A program made the position numbers and the translations under genes. 64,000 nt of DNA from NCBI GenBank assembly GCA_039707655.1, contig CM077667.1, positions 546,386,222 through 546,450,221 of the forward strand, written 5' to 3'. This DNA is from Elymus sibiricus (taxonomy: Eukaryota; Streptophyta; Magnoliopsida; Poales; Poaceae). The notes below the pieces were generated by a model. That model searched no databases, was not told where the DNA came from, and saw nothing but the letters and a program-made list of their open reading frames with translations. Positions 1-9,879 of this stretch are shown piece by piece; within the stretch, counting starts at the first letter, position 1; each line of letters opens with the position of its first letter.

Positions 1-551
1 CCCTTACCGTCCTTGCTACTTCGATGTACTACCTCCTAAGAAGCCCTCGCCATCTTAGAAAGGCCATGGTACATGTTTCAGATGGTCCTTTTTGGTCAAA
101 ATTTCAGACACTCTACGTCCTAGTCTTCAAAATGAAGAACATTTTTTTTTGAGAAATAAAGGAAGAACTTATGATGGATAACATATGCTCTTTAGTCTAG
201 TTAATCTATTTTTCGCCGGAAGATCAACACTACTTCTTTTGGTTAATCGGTTTCATCATTAGTGATTGAACTCGTGTACCTTTCACATTGTACGTGCTAT
301 TATACATCCTATATATCCATGGCATAATGTGGGTCCGGAATCATTGTTTTTTCCTTGTATCTCTACCGATGATTATGAAAGCACGTACTGTGCTTAACAC
401 GGTTAAGAGAAAAAAAATCATTTCCCGGTTATATTTTTACCGGAGAAGCACATGAATTTCATTCGGCACGAGCCAAGCCGATAAGAGGACTTGCACTCCG
501 GTAGCTGAAACTGAATAGGAGATGCTATTTTCCCTGAAATGACTACAAATT
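1..551. other. No gene recognised; intron or intergenic sequence
   Basis: This AT-rich stretch has no long ORF and no domain I recognise. It lies directly 5' of the coiled-coil exon remnants that follow, so it is probably intron of the same broken gene, with the rest of the gene left of the window. That is inference from position only. Confidence 0.4.
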
Positions 552-1636
552 GAGCTGATACAATCCCTTGAGCAGGGAATTGAGGATCTCACTAGAAAGT
601 AGGTTTGCTATATACAGTACTTATTGTGATAATTAAAAAAAATCAGCGCATTGATGTTCCTAATGTCTGGCCATCTCATGTATTTGCTTGTATTTTCAGG
701 AGATTGGAGATTCTACAGATATTCAGTCGAAGATTCAAACACTGGAAACTAAGCTTGCAGAGGTTTTGGAGGAAAATAAGATGTACAGGGCTCAACAAAA
801 GAGGCATCCCTTGCACTCTGAAGTCTGAAACTAAAGGTTTCACTGTGAGGTGTCGCTATACACAGAAATGGTTACGTGCTATTATGCTTTGCTTTTGTTA
901 TGAGTTAGCCAGAAAAGTGACAGAAAAGTTCTTTTTTCCTTGTAATGTAGTATAAATATCCATGTAACCTTTAAATCAGAATTTGACGATATGCAACTGC
1001 AGACTGCAATTGCATATTAGTTTGGGCAAGGAAATAGCTTATGTGATCTGTTACGCATTGCAGTATGTTGTTGGCTCTCTCCCTATCTTAACTGCTCCTT
1101 CATATGAACCGGGACCATGTGAGTTGACTAGGTATGACTTTGCACATCGCAAGATGGAGAACTGGTGTTTAAGCTTAATATCATGTCTTGAAGCCAGATT
1201 GCACATTGGATTGAAGTAAGTCTGTTTGTTACCACTGTTTGTGAAAAACATTTCATTTTATTGGCTTGAGAGATGGTTCATACTGTAGTTATATGATAGC
1301 AGAGTACACATCAACTAGCAAACCTTTTTTAGGGAAAATTATAGGGGAGTCCCATATATCGTAACAAATAACCTTTTATTGCTTATTTGTTTATTTTCAG
1401 CTGTCTATATTCAGAAGATCACAATATTCACATCTTTATAATTTTCTTCCGTGTACAGTCACGTTCCCGAGGAGCAATCTTCTGGCGGGGACAGGATTTT
1501 GCAGCTGGAAGGAGATCTAAGAGATATGAGGGAGCGTTTACTCAACATGAGCTTACAGTATGCAGAGGTAGAGGCCCAGCGGAAACGATTAGTGATGGAG
1601 CTGAAATCTATCAAGAAAGGGAGGCGATGGTTCTAG
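552..1636 (+). pseudogene. 3' exons of an EEIG1/EHBP1 (NT-C2) coiled-coil protein, disrupted
   Basis: Three exon-like pieces encode the C-terminus of a plant myosin-heavy-chain-related protein of the NT-type C2 family. Piece one (552-598) reads ELIQSLEQGIEDLTRK. Piece two starts after a clear TTTTCAG acceptor at 700 and reads EIGDSTDIQSKIQTLETKLA onward through ENKMYRAQQK. Piece three follows an acceptor at about 1458 and ends in KKGRRWF and a TAG at 1634-1636. The heptad pattern and the GRRWF terminus are typical of the family, whose N-terminal C2 domain would lie left of the window. The pieces do not splice cleanly: the GT donor after piece one gives the wrong phase for piece two, and piece two runs into TGA (about 827) before a good donor. 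I therefore call it a decayed copy. A functional gene with unusual splice sites is the alternative. Confidence 0.65.
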
Positions 1637-2001
1637 CATGATGGAGACCTTTTGCCTGCCATAAACATAAGACTGACAACACAGGTACATGGATGCTATT
1701 TTATTGACATATGATAATTTGGATGGATAGAGCAACATTTCTTGGGAAACTGTTTTAAGTTTGTTATCAGTGGGATGCCATCATGTACTTTTTGGGTACA
1801 AGATACCTTTTGTTCCAATTCTTATGGGTAGTCTAACAAAGCCTTCTGCTTATGTAGATGACCCGTCATCAATAAGCGTCATGTCTGCACCATGACAATA
1901 CAAGCCATGACAATAGGACTGATGTCAGATTATCATGATGTGAGAACAAGCAAGTGCAGAACCACATGTGGTGTGCTGGACTTACTAGTTGGTACTGGAG
2001 G

Positions 2002-2122
2002 ATTGTGAGTCTGTGACAATGTCCTGGAAGAAAAAGCCACCTCCAAGAGATGGTCTCCCTGACGAGGCGAAAATTGTGAGTCTGTGACTAATTCCTGGAA
2101 GAAAAGGCCACCTCCAGCAGTA
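2002..2122. repeat. Tandem duplication, about 69-bp unit, two copies
   Basis: The segment with TTGTGAGTCTGTGAC followed by TCCTGGAAGAAAA and GCCACCTCCA occurs at about 2003 and again at about 2072 with a few substitutions. It lies in non-coding sequence between the coiled-coil gene remnant and the MATH-BTB duplication. Nothing else is recognised in 1640-2450. Confidence 0.6.
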
Positions 2123-2888
2123 AGCCTCTCTATGATATTCCCGATTTAACCAATCGATTATGCAATGCCATGTGTTTCTTCATCCAGTATACTGGCCTGT
2201 TTCTCAATTGATCGGGAGGGTGACCGTTATTTGTTCATATGGATACTCGGATCACCCAACATTTACATGGGGATTTACATGATTACATGCATAGTCCATT
2301 TTAACTGTCGATAAATGTAGTTCTTCTTCGTCTTGTTTGTGAGACCAGCTTGAAGAGGTCAAGCTGGTACATTAATGACATGTACTACTAGTGTCGTGAT
2401 CTAAGGATTACTATTTACTTAAAGAGCTGAAGGATCCAAGACAGTAGTATGATTGAGCTGGTTCCTTCATTAACTCAAGCTAGTAGCATGACCACCGAAG
2501 CATAACTGCGGCGACACAGCCACTAGGGGGCGGTATACAACTATAATTGTATAGTTGTATAGCATTTAAAGAAATCATAAGCATTATGGTTGTATAGCAA
2601 ATGTGTACAGCTATAATTCCAAATATAGACGGAAGTATATTAGTATATTAGTATGGGGCATAGTCGACTATCAGTAGTTTTTAATACCACTGAAGCACCC
2701 ATACTTTCATTCTTACATCGACCAATACTGCATTTACAATAGAAGAACGGTACCACGATCACCCTTACGACTGTATTGACAACATCACTGGAGCACAAAT
2801 AATTTCATTCTTACATCGACCGACACTGCATTGACAACAGAAGAACGGTACCACGGTCACCATCACCACTGTATCCTTGCAGCTTTTC

Positions 2889-3950
2889 TTAGGCCACTTT
2901 TGCCCTTTCTATGAGGTCCATCAGAACAGAGGGGCAGCTCCGCTGTAAATGCTTGAAACCACCACTTTCCAAGACGACTTTCATATTCTTCGGAGAGATC
3001 AGGAACTGGATGCATGCCGCCTTGAGCTTTTGGCAGTGGTGCTGCTCCGCTAACACCAGTGTGGTTATCGCCGTGCTAGTGGAGACACGTTTGCACAGCA
3101 TGTCCTCACAGATCAGCTTCAGCCTCTCCAATTTGTACCTATCCGCCGCTTCAAGCGATCCGCGCGCCTTTGCTGCTGCCGCCTCATCTCCCTTGTCCAT
3201 CTCATCAGGCAATGCATCGGTGTATATGTAGTGGAGCAAAGCCTTGAACACTTTTGCCTCCATGTCTTCGATCCTTACGGTGACCATGGGTGTCTTCTTC
3301 TTCTCCCTTTCCGGCACGCCAAGGAGCTCTGCTTCCGCCGCTGCTTTCAAGATCGGAGACCGGGCAGCCAGCACCCACCGATGAGCGGTGAGTGTCTCAC
3401 CGCCCACCTCGAAGGCCACATCTGCCCCCTCCTTCTTCCACAGGAGATAGGCGAGATCATGATCCTCTGTTTCCACAGCGCGCAGCTCCGTGACAGTGAT
3501 GTCGCACCTGAGAGTGAAGCAGTCGTCCTTGAGGTAACCTGAGCTCTCTAGCGCCGACCTTGTGATGAATGCGCGCTCCCCCCAGACCGATACCCCTTCA
3601 GGGATCGTGAAACTTCTATTGAAGCTGTAGGTATATGATGGCACTGGTTTCCCAGCCTGATCCAGTAAACTGAGCGCACATTGAGCTGAGATGCCCTTGT
3701 CAGGCATGACCGGCAAGTCCCTGCTAACACTGACAAGCTGAATGAAGACAGATATGGAATTGGTTATATCTGAGGGTAGGCCATTGGGGTAATATCGGAT
3801 GCGCCAGCTGTGGCCTGCGACGTCAAAAGTGCAGGACTGGATGTAGCTAGCATTGGTGACCACCTTGGTTTGCGAGTACCCATCGATCTTGAGCAAGTGG
3901 TGCCCGCTCACCGCTTTGGCGATGATGGTGGAGGTAAAGAGTGATGACAT
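2889..3950 (-). CDS. MATH-BTB domain protein (BPM-like), gene 1
   Basis: This intact single-exon ORF encodes 353 residues. Residues about 17-155 form a MATH domain (HHLLKIDGYSQTK, then FTLRCDITVTEL at its end). Residues about 170-290 form a BTB/POZ domain (ADVAFEVGGETLTAHRWVLA, then KVFKALLHYIYTD). A BACK-like helical tail follows (VLAEQHHCQKLKAAC) to the end. In plants such proteins are substrate adaptors of CUL3 E3 ubiquitin ligases: MATH binds the target and BTB binds cullin 3. Length and order match the grass-expanded clade. The start is supported by the paralogue, which aligns from the same Met (MSS..TS.IIAK). A TATATAC motif and a GC-rich hairpin sit just before the ATG in both copies. 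No disabling change is seen. Target and expression cannot be told from sequence. Confidence 0.93.
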   Translation of the reverse strand: MSSLFTSTIIAKAVSGHHLLKIDGYSQTKVVTNASYIQSCTFDVAGHSWRIRYYPNGLPSDITNSISVFIQLVSVSRDLPVMPDKGISAQCALSLLDQAGKPVPSYTYSFNRSFTIPEGVSVWGERAFITRSALESSGYLKDDCFTLRCDITVTELRAVETEDHDLAYLLWKKEGADVAFEVGGETLTAHRWVLAARSPILKAAAEAELLGVPEREKKKTPMVTVRIEDMEAKVFKALLHYIYTDALPDEMDKGDEAAAAKARGSLEAADRYKLERLKLICEDMLCKRVSTSTAITTLVLAEQHHCQKLKAACIQFLISPKNMKVVLESGGFKHLQRSCPSVLMDLIERAKVA

Positions 3951-4311
3951 CTTGTATATACTAACCCGTGCGTCTGCACGGTTTGATGGCTAGTGATAGT
4001 AGGTTATTATGGCTAGCTTAGAGAAGGGAAGTGTATGTGAGAATACAATGGCTATGGAAACTGAGGCAGCGGCAGGGACGATCCATGGTGCGAATATATA
4101 CAAGCAAAGTTAGTTAATGAACGAATATATTTTATGGATCCTCCGGTGGAGGGAAGGTAATATGTTCGGATAAGACTTGCAAGTTTCTATGATGGATCCT
4201 TTGCTTTGCTTGGATTAAGCACTTCCTGGTATAAACTTACCGGCTGCTTGCTAGAATTGATGCTGGGTTGCGTGCCGTGGGTGGCTTGTGCCAAAGGTTA
4301 TTGGGCTTTAG

Positions 4312-4470
4312 GGTGTGTTTGGTTTGAGCTCAAGTTTACCGTACCAAAAAATTGGCTAGCCAATTTTTTTGGAAAGGTTTTACTTGTCCATGATTTGGCC
4401 ATTGTTGGCAAGAAAAATGAACTAGAATAGCCAAAGGGGGCATGGGCATGGCAACCATCCAAACAAGGAT
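4312..4470. mobile_element. MITE-like insertion with GGGTGTGTTTGGTT end
   Basis: The sequence begins GGGTGTGTTTGGTTTGAG and ends near ACCATCCAAACAAGG, a degenerate inverted match of the kind seen in hAT/Tourist-like grass MITEs. Copy B of the duplication lacks it: there, GGGTGGCTTGT runs straight into TCCTTTCATGCTAGC. The exact edges and a TSD are not clear. Confidence 0.5.
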
Positions 4471-4552
4471 CAACGTTAAAAATTGGTAGGGCAGCCTTTG
4501 GCCATAATCCAAAACATAATTGGCAAGCTAAGAATGTCATTGCACAAACTAA

Positions 4553-4745
4553 TGCTAGCTGCTTCCAGTCTTAATTGGCAAGCTAACAACATCAAAGTTT
4601 TTGGGCTTTAGCTTGTTCCTTCGATGCTAGCTGCTTCCAGTCTTAATTAGCAAGCTAAGAATATCAAAGTTTTTGGATTTTAGCTTATACCTTTGATGCT
4701 AGCTGCTTCCAGTCTTAATTGGCAAGCTAAGAATGCCATTGGACA
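4553..4745. repeat. 72-bp tandem repeat, about 2.6 copies
   Basis: Units beginning GCTAGCTGCTTCCAGTCTTA start at about 4553, 4625 and 4697. Copy B has only one such unit (about 8163), so the array expanded in copy A after the duplication or contracted in copy B. It lies upstream of MATH-BTB gene 1. Confidence 0.75.
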
Positions 4746-5540
4746 AACTAATGCAATTACTACTTCTATTTCGCAATATAGGCCATTTAGACACAGAACG
4801 GTTTTTGTGTGTCCAATTATTTTTTGAAAATTAGAAAAGCATGCGCATTGATTTTGAAAAAAGCTGGATTATTTTTTTTTGCGGGAAAAAAATTCTGAAT
4901 TATTTTTACATGCATTGTCCGATAAAGAGTGAATCTTCAATTTTGGGCCACAAATATGACCTTTTGTTGGATATACAGAAAAAGGAAACATGGGAGAGGA
5001 TGGTCTAAAATAGAACCCGTAAGTGTGTGTGCACGGCCCAGAAATGGATATATTTTTGACCAAAATTTCATAGATTCATATTTCATCCTCACAATGTACC
5101 TATACAAAATTTACAAATTTTCAAAACCTCGATGTGTTTTTTTTCACCTAGGTGCACAAGACATTTTTCCCATGTAGACATGGCTGAGGTGTAGCATTGA
5201 AGATACTGAAACATGAAACACAAAGTGAAACCGGTTCCAGCAAGACTAATGAAAAATTGTAGGACACCGTAAAAATACAAGTATTATTGCATAGCCAACA
5301 CAAGTGTATAACAATCCAACACCGTACATGCATATCACAGCCCATGGCAGAATGAGGAACGCAATCAGAGGTACTAACACACAAGCATGCAACACGCACT
5401 GATCGATAGGGTTCATATATATAGAGAAGCACAAGCATTGCAAACACTCACAACACAATCATTACTCCCGAGCATGCAGACTCGTACTGATCAGTTTCAT
5501 GATTGAGCTGGTGCATTCATTAACTCAAGCCAGTAGCATG

Positions 5541-6128
5541 GAAAACTGCATAACTACCTCCATTAAGATAGCCAGACGGCATGGCATAGGGGATTGGGGA
5601 GTAGAACATAGGTTACGACAGAACGAACGAGGCAGACTAGATTGATTAACTTCTCATTGCTTGATTGATAATTGATACATATGATGTCCCTTATATAGGA
5701 GGACTTATTTGACTCCTAATGACGTGTACAATGGTGCTATCTTAGGAGTATCACGTAGGATAAATGCTGAGGTGGAGGAAAGAGAAACTAGAAAAGAAAA
5801 AAAAAGCTTGCCTTCTCTTAATTAAGAGATGATCTCTTAGCAACAATATCTCAAACCACATATTTTGGAATATCTAGTTATTAGAGATAAGACTAAGAGA
5901 TAACCCATTGTACATCATTTTTTATTGTCATCTCTATATTACGTGGCAAGCTCAAAATAAGATAGCCTTATCAATCATCGTACAAGCCCTAAGTAATAAT
6001 CCAAAGGATACGGATCCATTCTCTAACTCTAATGTTATCTCTTTCCTATTTAACAACTCTCCTGCCTATTTAGATAATATCACATATCTATCTGAATTTT
6101 GTATAATCCAACATTCCTGCACGTAACA
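5541..6128. mobile_element. Insertion splitting the start of copy B, including a MITE-like inverted repeat
   Basis: Relative to copy A, copy B is interrupted between AGTAGCATG (about 5540) and GCATGACCACTGAAGC (about 6130). Inside it, TGTACAATGG at about 5724 is matched in reverse complement by CCATTGTACA at about 5906, and both ends carry ATCT..TTAG motifs. A MITE of about 200 bp is therefore likely. The rest (5555-5720 and 5930-6128) is unrecognised, AT-rich, and has no coding signal. Confidence 0.45.
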
Positions 6129-6707
6129 AGCATGACCACTGAAGCGAAACTGCAGCAACGCAGCCACTAGGGTGGTGTCGAGAGGCAGAGGGTTCGAGTG
6201 GAAGAAGATCAAGACATGGTAGTGATTGTTGGGGATGAGATCGGATGGAGAGACCGTCGAGCGAAGGTTGCGCCGGACGAAGTTTTGGAAATCGAGCCCT
6301 GCCTCCTCGTCTACACGAAGCTGGAAGCGGATGAAGAGCTTGGCATGGATTAGGAGGTCTGGGGGTGGTGGTCATTGGGCTGTTGGAGAGGATGCCGGAG
6401 CGGCGTTGGAGGTTGCCGCCACGGAGGCGAGAGCTAGGCTTTCCATCCGGCAGTCTTCTTAGTGTTGACACAACGCATTTAAAGAAATCATAAGCATTAT
6501 AGTTGTATAGGAAACACAAGTATAATTCCGAACATAAACGAACGTACATTAATATATCACTATGGAGCATAGTCGATTATCAGTAGTTGTGTAAAATAAT
6601 TTAACATCACTGAAGCACAAACAATTTCATTATTACATCAACCAATACTGCATTGACAATAGAAGAACGGTACCACGATCACCATTACAACTGTATCCTT
6701 GCTTCTC

Positions 6708-7760
6708 TCAGGTCAATTTTGACCTTTTTATGAGGTCCATCAGAACAGAGGGGCAGCTCCTCTGTAAATGCTTGAAATCGCCATTTTCCAAGACGGCTTT
6801 CATATTCTTGGGAGAGACGAGGAACTCGATGCACGCCGCCTTGAGCCTCTGGCAGTGGTGCTCCTCCGCTAACACCAGTGTGGTTATCACCGTGCTCGTG
6901 GAGACATGTTTGCACAGCATGTCCTCGCAGATCAGCTTCAACCTCTCCATCTTGTACCTATCCGCCGGTTCAAGCAATCCGTGCGCCATTGCTGTTGCCG
7001 CTTCGTCACTCTTGTCCATCTCACCAGGCAATGCATCGGTGTATATGTAGTGGAGCAAAGCCTTGAACACTTTTGACTCCATGTCTTCGATCTTTACGGT
7101 GGCCATGGTCTTTTTCTTCTTCTCCCTTTCCGGCACGCCGAGGAGCTCTGCTTCCGCCGCTGCCTTCAAGACCGGAGACCGGGCAGCCAACACCCATCGA
7201 TGGGCGGTGAATGCCTCGCCACCTACCTCGAAGTTCACATCTGTCCCCTCCTTCCACAGGAGATCAGCAGAATCACAATCCTCTGTTTCCTCAGTGCGCA
7301 GCTCAGTGGCAGTGATGTCACACCTAAGAGTGAAGCAATCATCCTTGAGGTAACCTGTGTTCTCTAGCGCCGACCTTGTGATGAATTTGTGCCAGCCCCA
7401 GTCCTCTTCAGTGGTAGTGAAACGTCTATTGAAGGTGTAGGTATGTGATGGCACGGGTTTCCCAGCCCAGTCCAGTAAACTGAGCGCACATTGAGCTGAG
7501 ATGCCCTTGTCAGTCTCGACCGGCATGCCCTTACTAACACTGACATGCTGAATGAAGACAGATATGGAATCGGTATTATCTGAGAGGCAGCCGTTGGGGT
7601 AATACAGGAGAAGCCAGCTGTGGCCTCCGACGTCAAAAGTGCAGGATTTGATGTAGCTAGCATTGGTAACCACCTTGGTTTGCGAGTACCCGTTGATCTT
7701 GAGCAAGTGGTGCCCGCTCACCACTTTGGCGATGATGACGGAGGTAGAGCGTGATGACAT
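6708..7760 (-). CDS. MATH-BTB domain protein (BPM-like), gene 2
   Basis: An intact 350-residue ORF, paralogue of the gene at 2889-3950. The frame is open further upstream to an ATG at 7797-7799, but I choose the internal Met at 7760 because it aligns with the start of gene 1 and because the extra 13 codons read through the GC-rich hairpin that is 5' flank in both copies. The MATH domain is at the N-terminus, BTB in the middle (TDVNFEVGGEAFTAHRWVLA) and a BACK-like tail follows (VLAEEHHCQRLKAAC). It is presumably a CUL3 adaptor. Differences from gene 1 are scattered through the MATH domain, the substrate-binding part. Its upstream region is cut about 800 bp from the ATG by the nested transposons, so its promoter may have been separated from distal elements. 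Confidence 0.92.
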   Translation of the reverse strand: MSSRSTSVIIAKVVSGHHLLKINGYSQTKVVTNASYIKSCTFDVGGHSWLLLYYPNGCLSDNTDSISVFIQHVSVSKGMPVETDKGISAQCALSLLDWAGKPVPSHTYTFNRRFTTTEEDWGWHKFITRSALENTGYLKDDCFTLRCDITATELRTEETEDCDSADLLWKEGTDVNFEVGGEAFTAHRWVLAARSPVLKAAAEAELLGVPEREKKKKTMATVKIEDMESKVFKALLHYIYTDALPGEMDKSDEAATAMAHGLLEPADRYKMERLKLICEDMLCKHVSTSTVITTLVLAEEHHCQRLKAACIEFLVSPKNMKAVLENGDFKHLQRSCPSVLMDLIKRSKLT

Positions 7761-8576
7761 CTTGTATATATTAACCCGTGCGGACCCGTGCGTCCGCACA
7801 GTTTGATGGCTAGTGATAGTGGGTTATTACGGCTATCTCATAGAAGGGGAATGTATATGAGAATACAATGGGTATGGAAACTGCGGCGGCTGTGATGATC
7901 CATGGCGCGAATATATATGAACAAAATTAGTTAATGAATGTTCATGGAACCTCTGGTGTAAGTAAGGTAATATGTTCGGATAGGACTTGCAAGTTTCTAT
8001 GATAGATCCTTTGCTTTGCTTCGATTAAGCACATAATATGTTCGGATAAGACTTGCAAGTTTCTATGACGGATCCTTTGCTTTGCTTCTAGTACAAACTT
8101 GCTGGCTGCTAATCCCAGAGCTGATACCAGGTTGCATGCCCTGGGTGGCTTGTTCCTTTCATGCTAGCTGCTTCCAGCCTTAAATCGCAAGCTAAGAATA
8201 TCAAAGCACAGACTAATGCAATTACTACTTCTATTTAGACAGAGACCGGATTTTGTGTGCCCAAGTATTTTTGGAAAAAAAGAAAAACATGCGTTGATAT
8301 TTTGAAATATTCTGATTTTTTTGACATGTACATTGTCGGATGAAGTGTGAATCTTCAAATTTTAGGCCACAAATATGTCTATTTGTGAGCTGTACAGAAA
8401 AACAAGGAAGCCTATTTGCACAGCCCACAAATGAACATATTTTTGGACCAAAATTTGTAGATTCACACTTTATCCCAGGATGTATATCTACAAAAAAATA
8501 AAAAATAAAAACATCAACGTGTTTTTCACCCCCTAGGTGCACTAGACATTTTCCCATTTAGTCATGGCTGAGGTGT

Positions 8577-8879
8577 CACTAGTACATAACAGGGCTTTGG
8601 TCCGGCCCTGAGAAGCCCATTAATCCCGGTTCACTCACGAACCGGGACCCATGGGGGCATTGGTCCCGGTTCGTGAGGCCAGGGCGCCGGCCGGGCCTCG
8701 TGGGCCATTGGTCCCGGTTCGTCTGACCCCTTTGGTCCCGGTTCCAGACACGAACCGGGACCAATGGGCCTGGCTCCTGGCCCACAACCATTGGTCCCGG
8801 TTTGTGGCTGGAACAGGGACGAAATGGTGTCCTTTAGTCCCGGTTCCAGCCACAAACCGGGACCAATTAATGGTCGGCC
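8577..8879. repeat. CACTA-1 left subterminal inverted-repeat array
   Basis: Several copies of TGGTCCCGGTT and its complement AACCGGGACCA are arranged as short palindromes around variable cores. In En/Spm, subterminal repeats are bound by an element-encoded protein during transposition and autoregulation. That role here is inferred from family knowledge. Confidence 0.85.
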
Positions 8880-8887
8880 TATATATA
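8880..8887 (+). promoter_or_regulatory. TATA box of the first CACTA-1 transcription unit
   Basis: TATATATA follows directly after the left SIR array and precedes the leader of the membrane ORF and transposase. The same arrangement occurs in CACTA-2 (24095-24102) and, degenerated to TATACATA, in CACTA-3 (about 37435). Confidence 0.6.
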
Positions 8888-8973
8888 CCCCCTGCCCGCG
8901 AGCAGAGCAATGCACTGCTCACTTTTTTTTGGCCGGCCGTGGGAGAGCTTTGTGGTGCTCTAGCTCACCTCCT

Positions 8974-9015
8974 ATGCACATGAGGTGTTCGATGAAATAC
9001 CCGAACCACACTTAA
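8974..9015 (+). CDS. Conserved 13-codon upstream ORF in CACTA-1 leader
   Basis: The leader contains a short ORF reading MHMRCSMKYPNHT. CACTA-2 has MHMRCSMKCPSHT (24200-24241) and CACTA-3 has MHKRCSMKCLRA (37523-37561). Its place between TATA box and first intron suggests a uORF that could limit downstream translation. Conservation could also simply reflect common descent. Confidence 0.35.
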   Translation: MHMRCSMKYPNHT

Positions 9016-9263
9016 GCTTTCTCCTCTCGAAGCTCCTTGTCCAAGCTCCATTTTCCTCAAGATTTGTTTAGGTTTGGCGGTCCGTCCTATCCCGTCCCCG
9101 TCCTCACCGCCGTCGATCGCCCGCGCCCATCTCGGCGCCGGCACCACCGTGGTTAGCCTCTTCTTCTTATCTTCTTTCTAAAAAAAAGTTCTTACTTGTA
9201 TCATTTAGATAGATACTTGTGTAATTTTCTTACTTTTATTATTGTTTGTTATTATATAGTGCC

Positions 9264-9733
9264 ATGGTCATGGTATCCGCCCATGTCGGCCCTCGTCCGG
9301 TCTATGATTCGGATGTGGTATATATTATCTTTTATAACTATTTGTTTTATTTAGTGTTTATGACAATTATGCCGACCAACGTGACATAGATTTTTTAATC
9401 TAGGAGGTATGTGAACCGGAAATTCCAACCGACATAGAAATTCTTGTCGAGAAGTTAAATTTGGTTGAAAAAGAAAACAATTACTTGAAAGAAAAATTAC
9501 AAAGAGTTGAAGAGGACAAGATGAAGTTGGAGTTGCATGTTGCCGATGTCATCGACGATCACAAGATCAAGATGGATGCAATACGCTTGAAGATTAGAAA
9601 GATTATAAAATATGCCATTCATACTAAGGCTTGGTATCAGTATGCCGTTGGATCAATTGATACCTTAGTTGCGGTTATGATCGCATTTGTTGTTGCATTT
9701 CAATTTTATAGTTTCAATGTATGTTTTAATTAG
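9264..9733 (+). CDS. CACTA-1 small coiled-coil protein with C-terminal membrane segment (two exons)
   Basis: Exon 1 (9264 to 9314 or 9317) reads MVMVSAHVGPRPVYDSD(V) and ends at a GT donor. Exon 2 starts at 9404 after TTTTTTAATCTAG and is in phase. The product is about 127 residues: a charged coiled coil (LVEKLNLVEKENNYLKEKLQ and on) followed by a hydrophobic stretch near the C-terminus (TLVAVMIAFVVAFQF) that looks like one membrane-spanning helix. I do not recognise a named family. The same two-exon gene exists at the same place in CACTA-2 and CACTA-3, with mostly conservative changes, so it is a real component of this family. It lies 147 bp before the transposase ATG and probably shares its promoter. 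A tail-anchored accessory protein is unusual for a DNA transposon, and its role is unknown. Confidence 0.7.
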
Positions 9734-9879
9734 ATGCTCTAGAGAGCTATATGTTGTTCAATAATGAGAACTATGTATGAACGTTATGTATTTATTTTGG
9801 TCACTACTTTACTTTGGCTTTAATGTGATGATGAATTTCTATTAATTTGGTCACTTCTCTATTCATAATATGCACGCAG

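Larger units (their letters stand above)
2450..5500. repeat. Segmental tandem duplication, copy A (contains MATH-BTB gene 1)
   Basis: The unit opens with GATTGAGCTGGT..CATTAACTCAAG at about 2453, and the same sequence recurs at about 5504, where copy B starts. The homology covers the 3' flank, the whole MATH-BTB gene, its upstream sequence, and a tail (about 5170-5330) whose partner in copy B is scattered over 8571-8576, 22192-22249 and 54233-54325 because transposons split it. Copy A keeps the un-inserted arrangement GAGGTGT-AGCATTGAAG at about 5189, which acts as the empty-site reference for CACTA-1. Confidence 0.85.
5501..8576. repeat. Segmental tandem duplication, copy B (contains MATH-BTB gene 2)
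   Basis: This is homologous to 2450-5190 over the gene and both flanks. It is broken by the 5541-6128 insertion and, at its right end, by CACTA-1. It resumes at 22192-22249 and again at about 54233-54325. Substitutions and indels against copy A show the duplication is not recent. Confidence 0.85.

Noticed and set aside
5400..5465. TATA-like box and leader-like sequence on the plus strand
   Set aside because: GGTTCATATATATAGAG looks promoter-like, but no plus-strand gene follows and both MATH-BTB genes are on the minus strand.
8577..8880. Regularly spaced repeats that look CRISPR-like
   Set aside because: These are palindromic CACTA subterminal repeats in a plant nuclear genome; no spacers of constant length and no cas genes.
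8579..9015. Overlapping ORFs on both strands rich in GPGPLVPV/NRDQ (also at 15620-15938, 23798-24189, 30382-30715, 36469-36763)
   Set aside because: They are translations of the palindromic SIR arrays, so both strands stay open by symmetry. Not genes.
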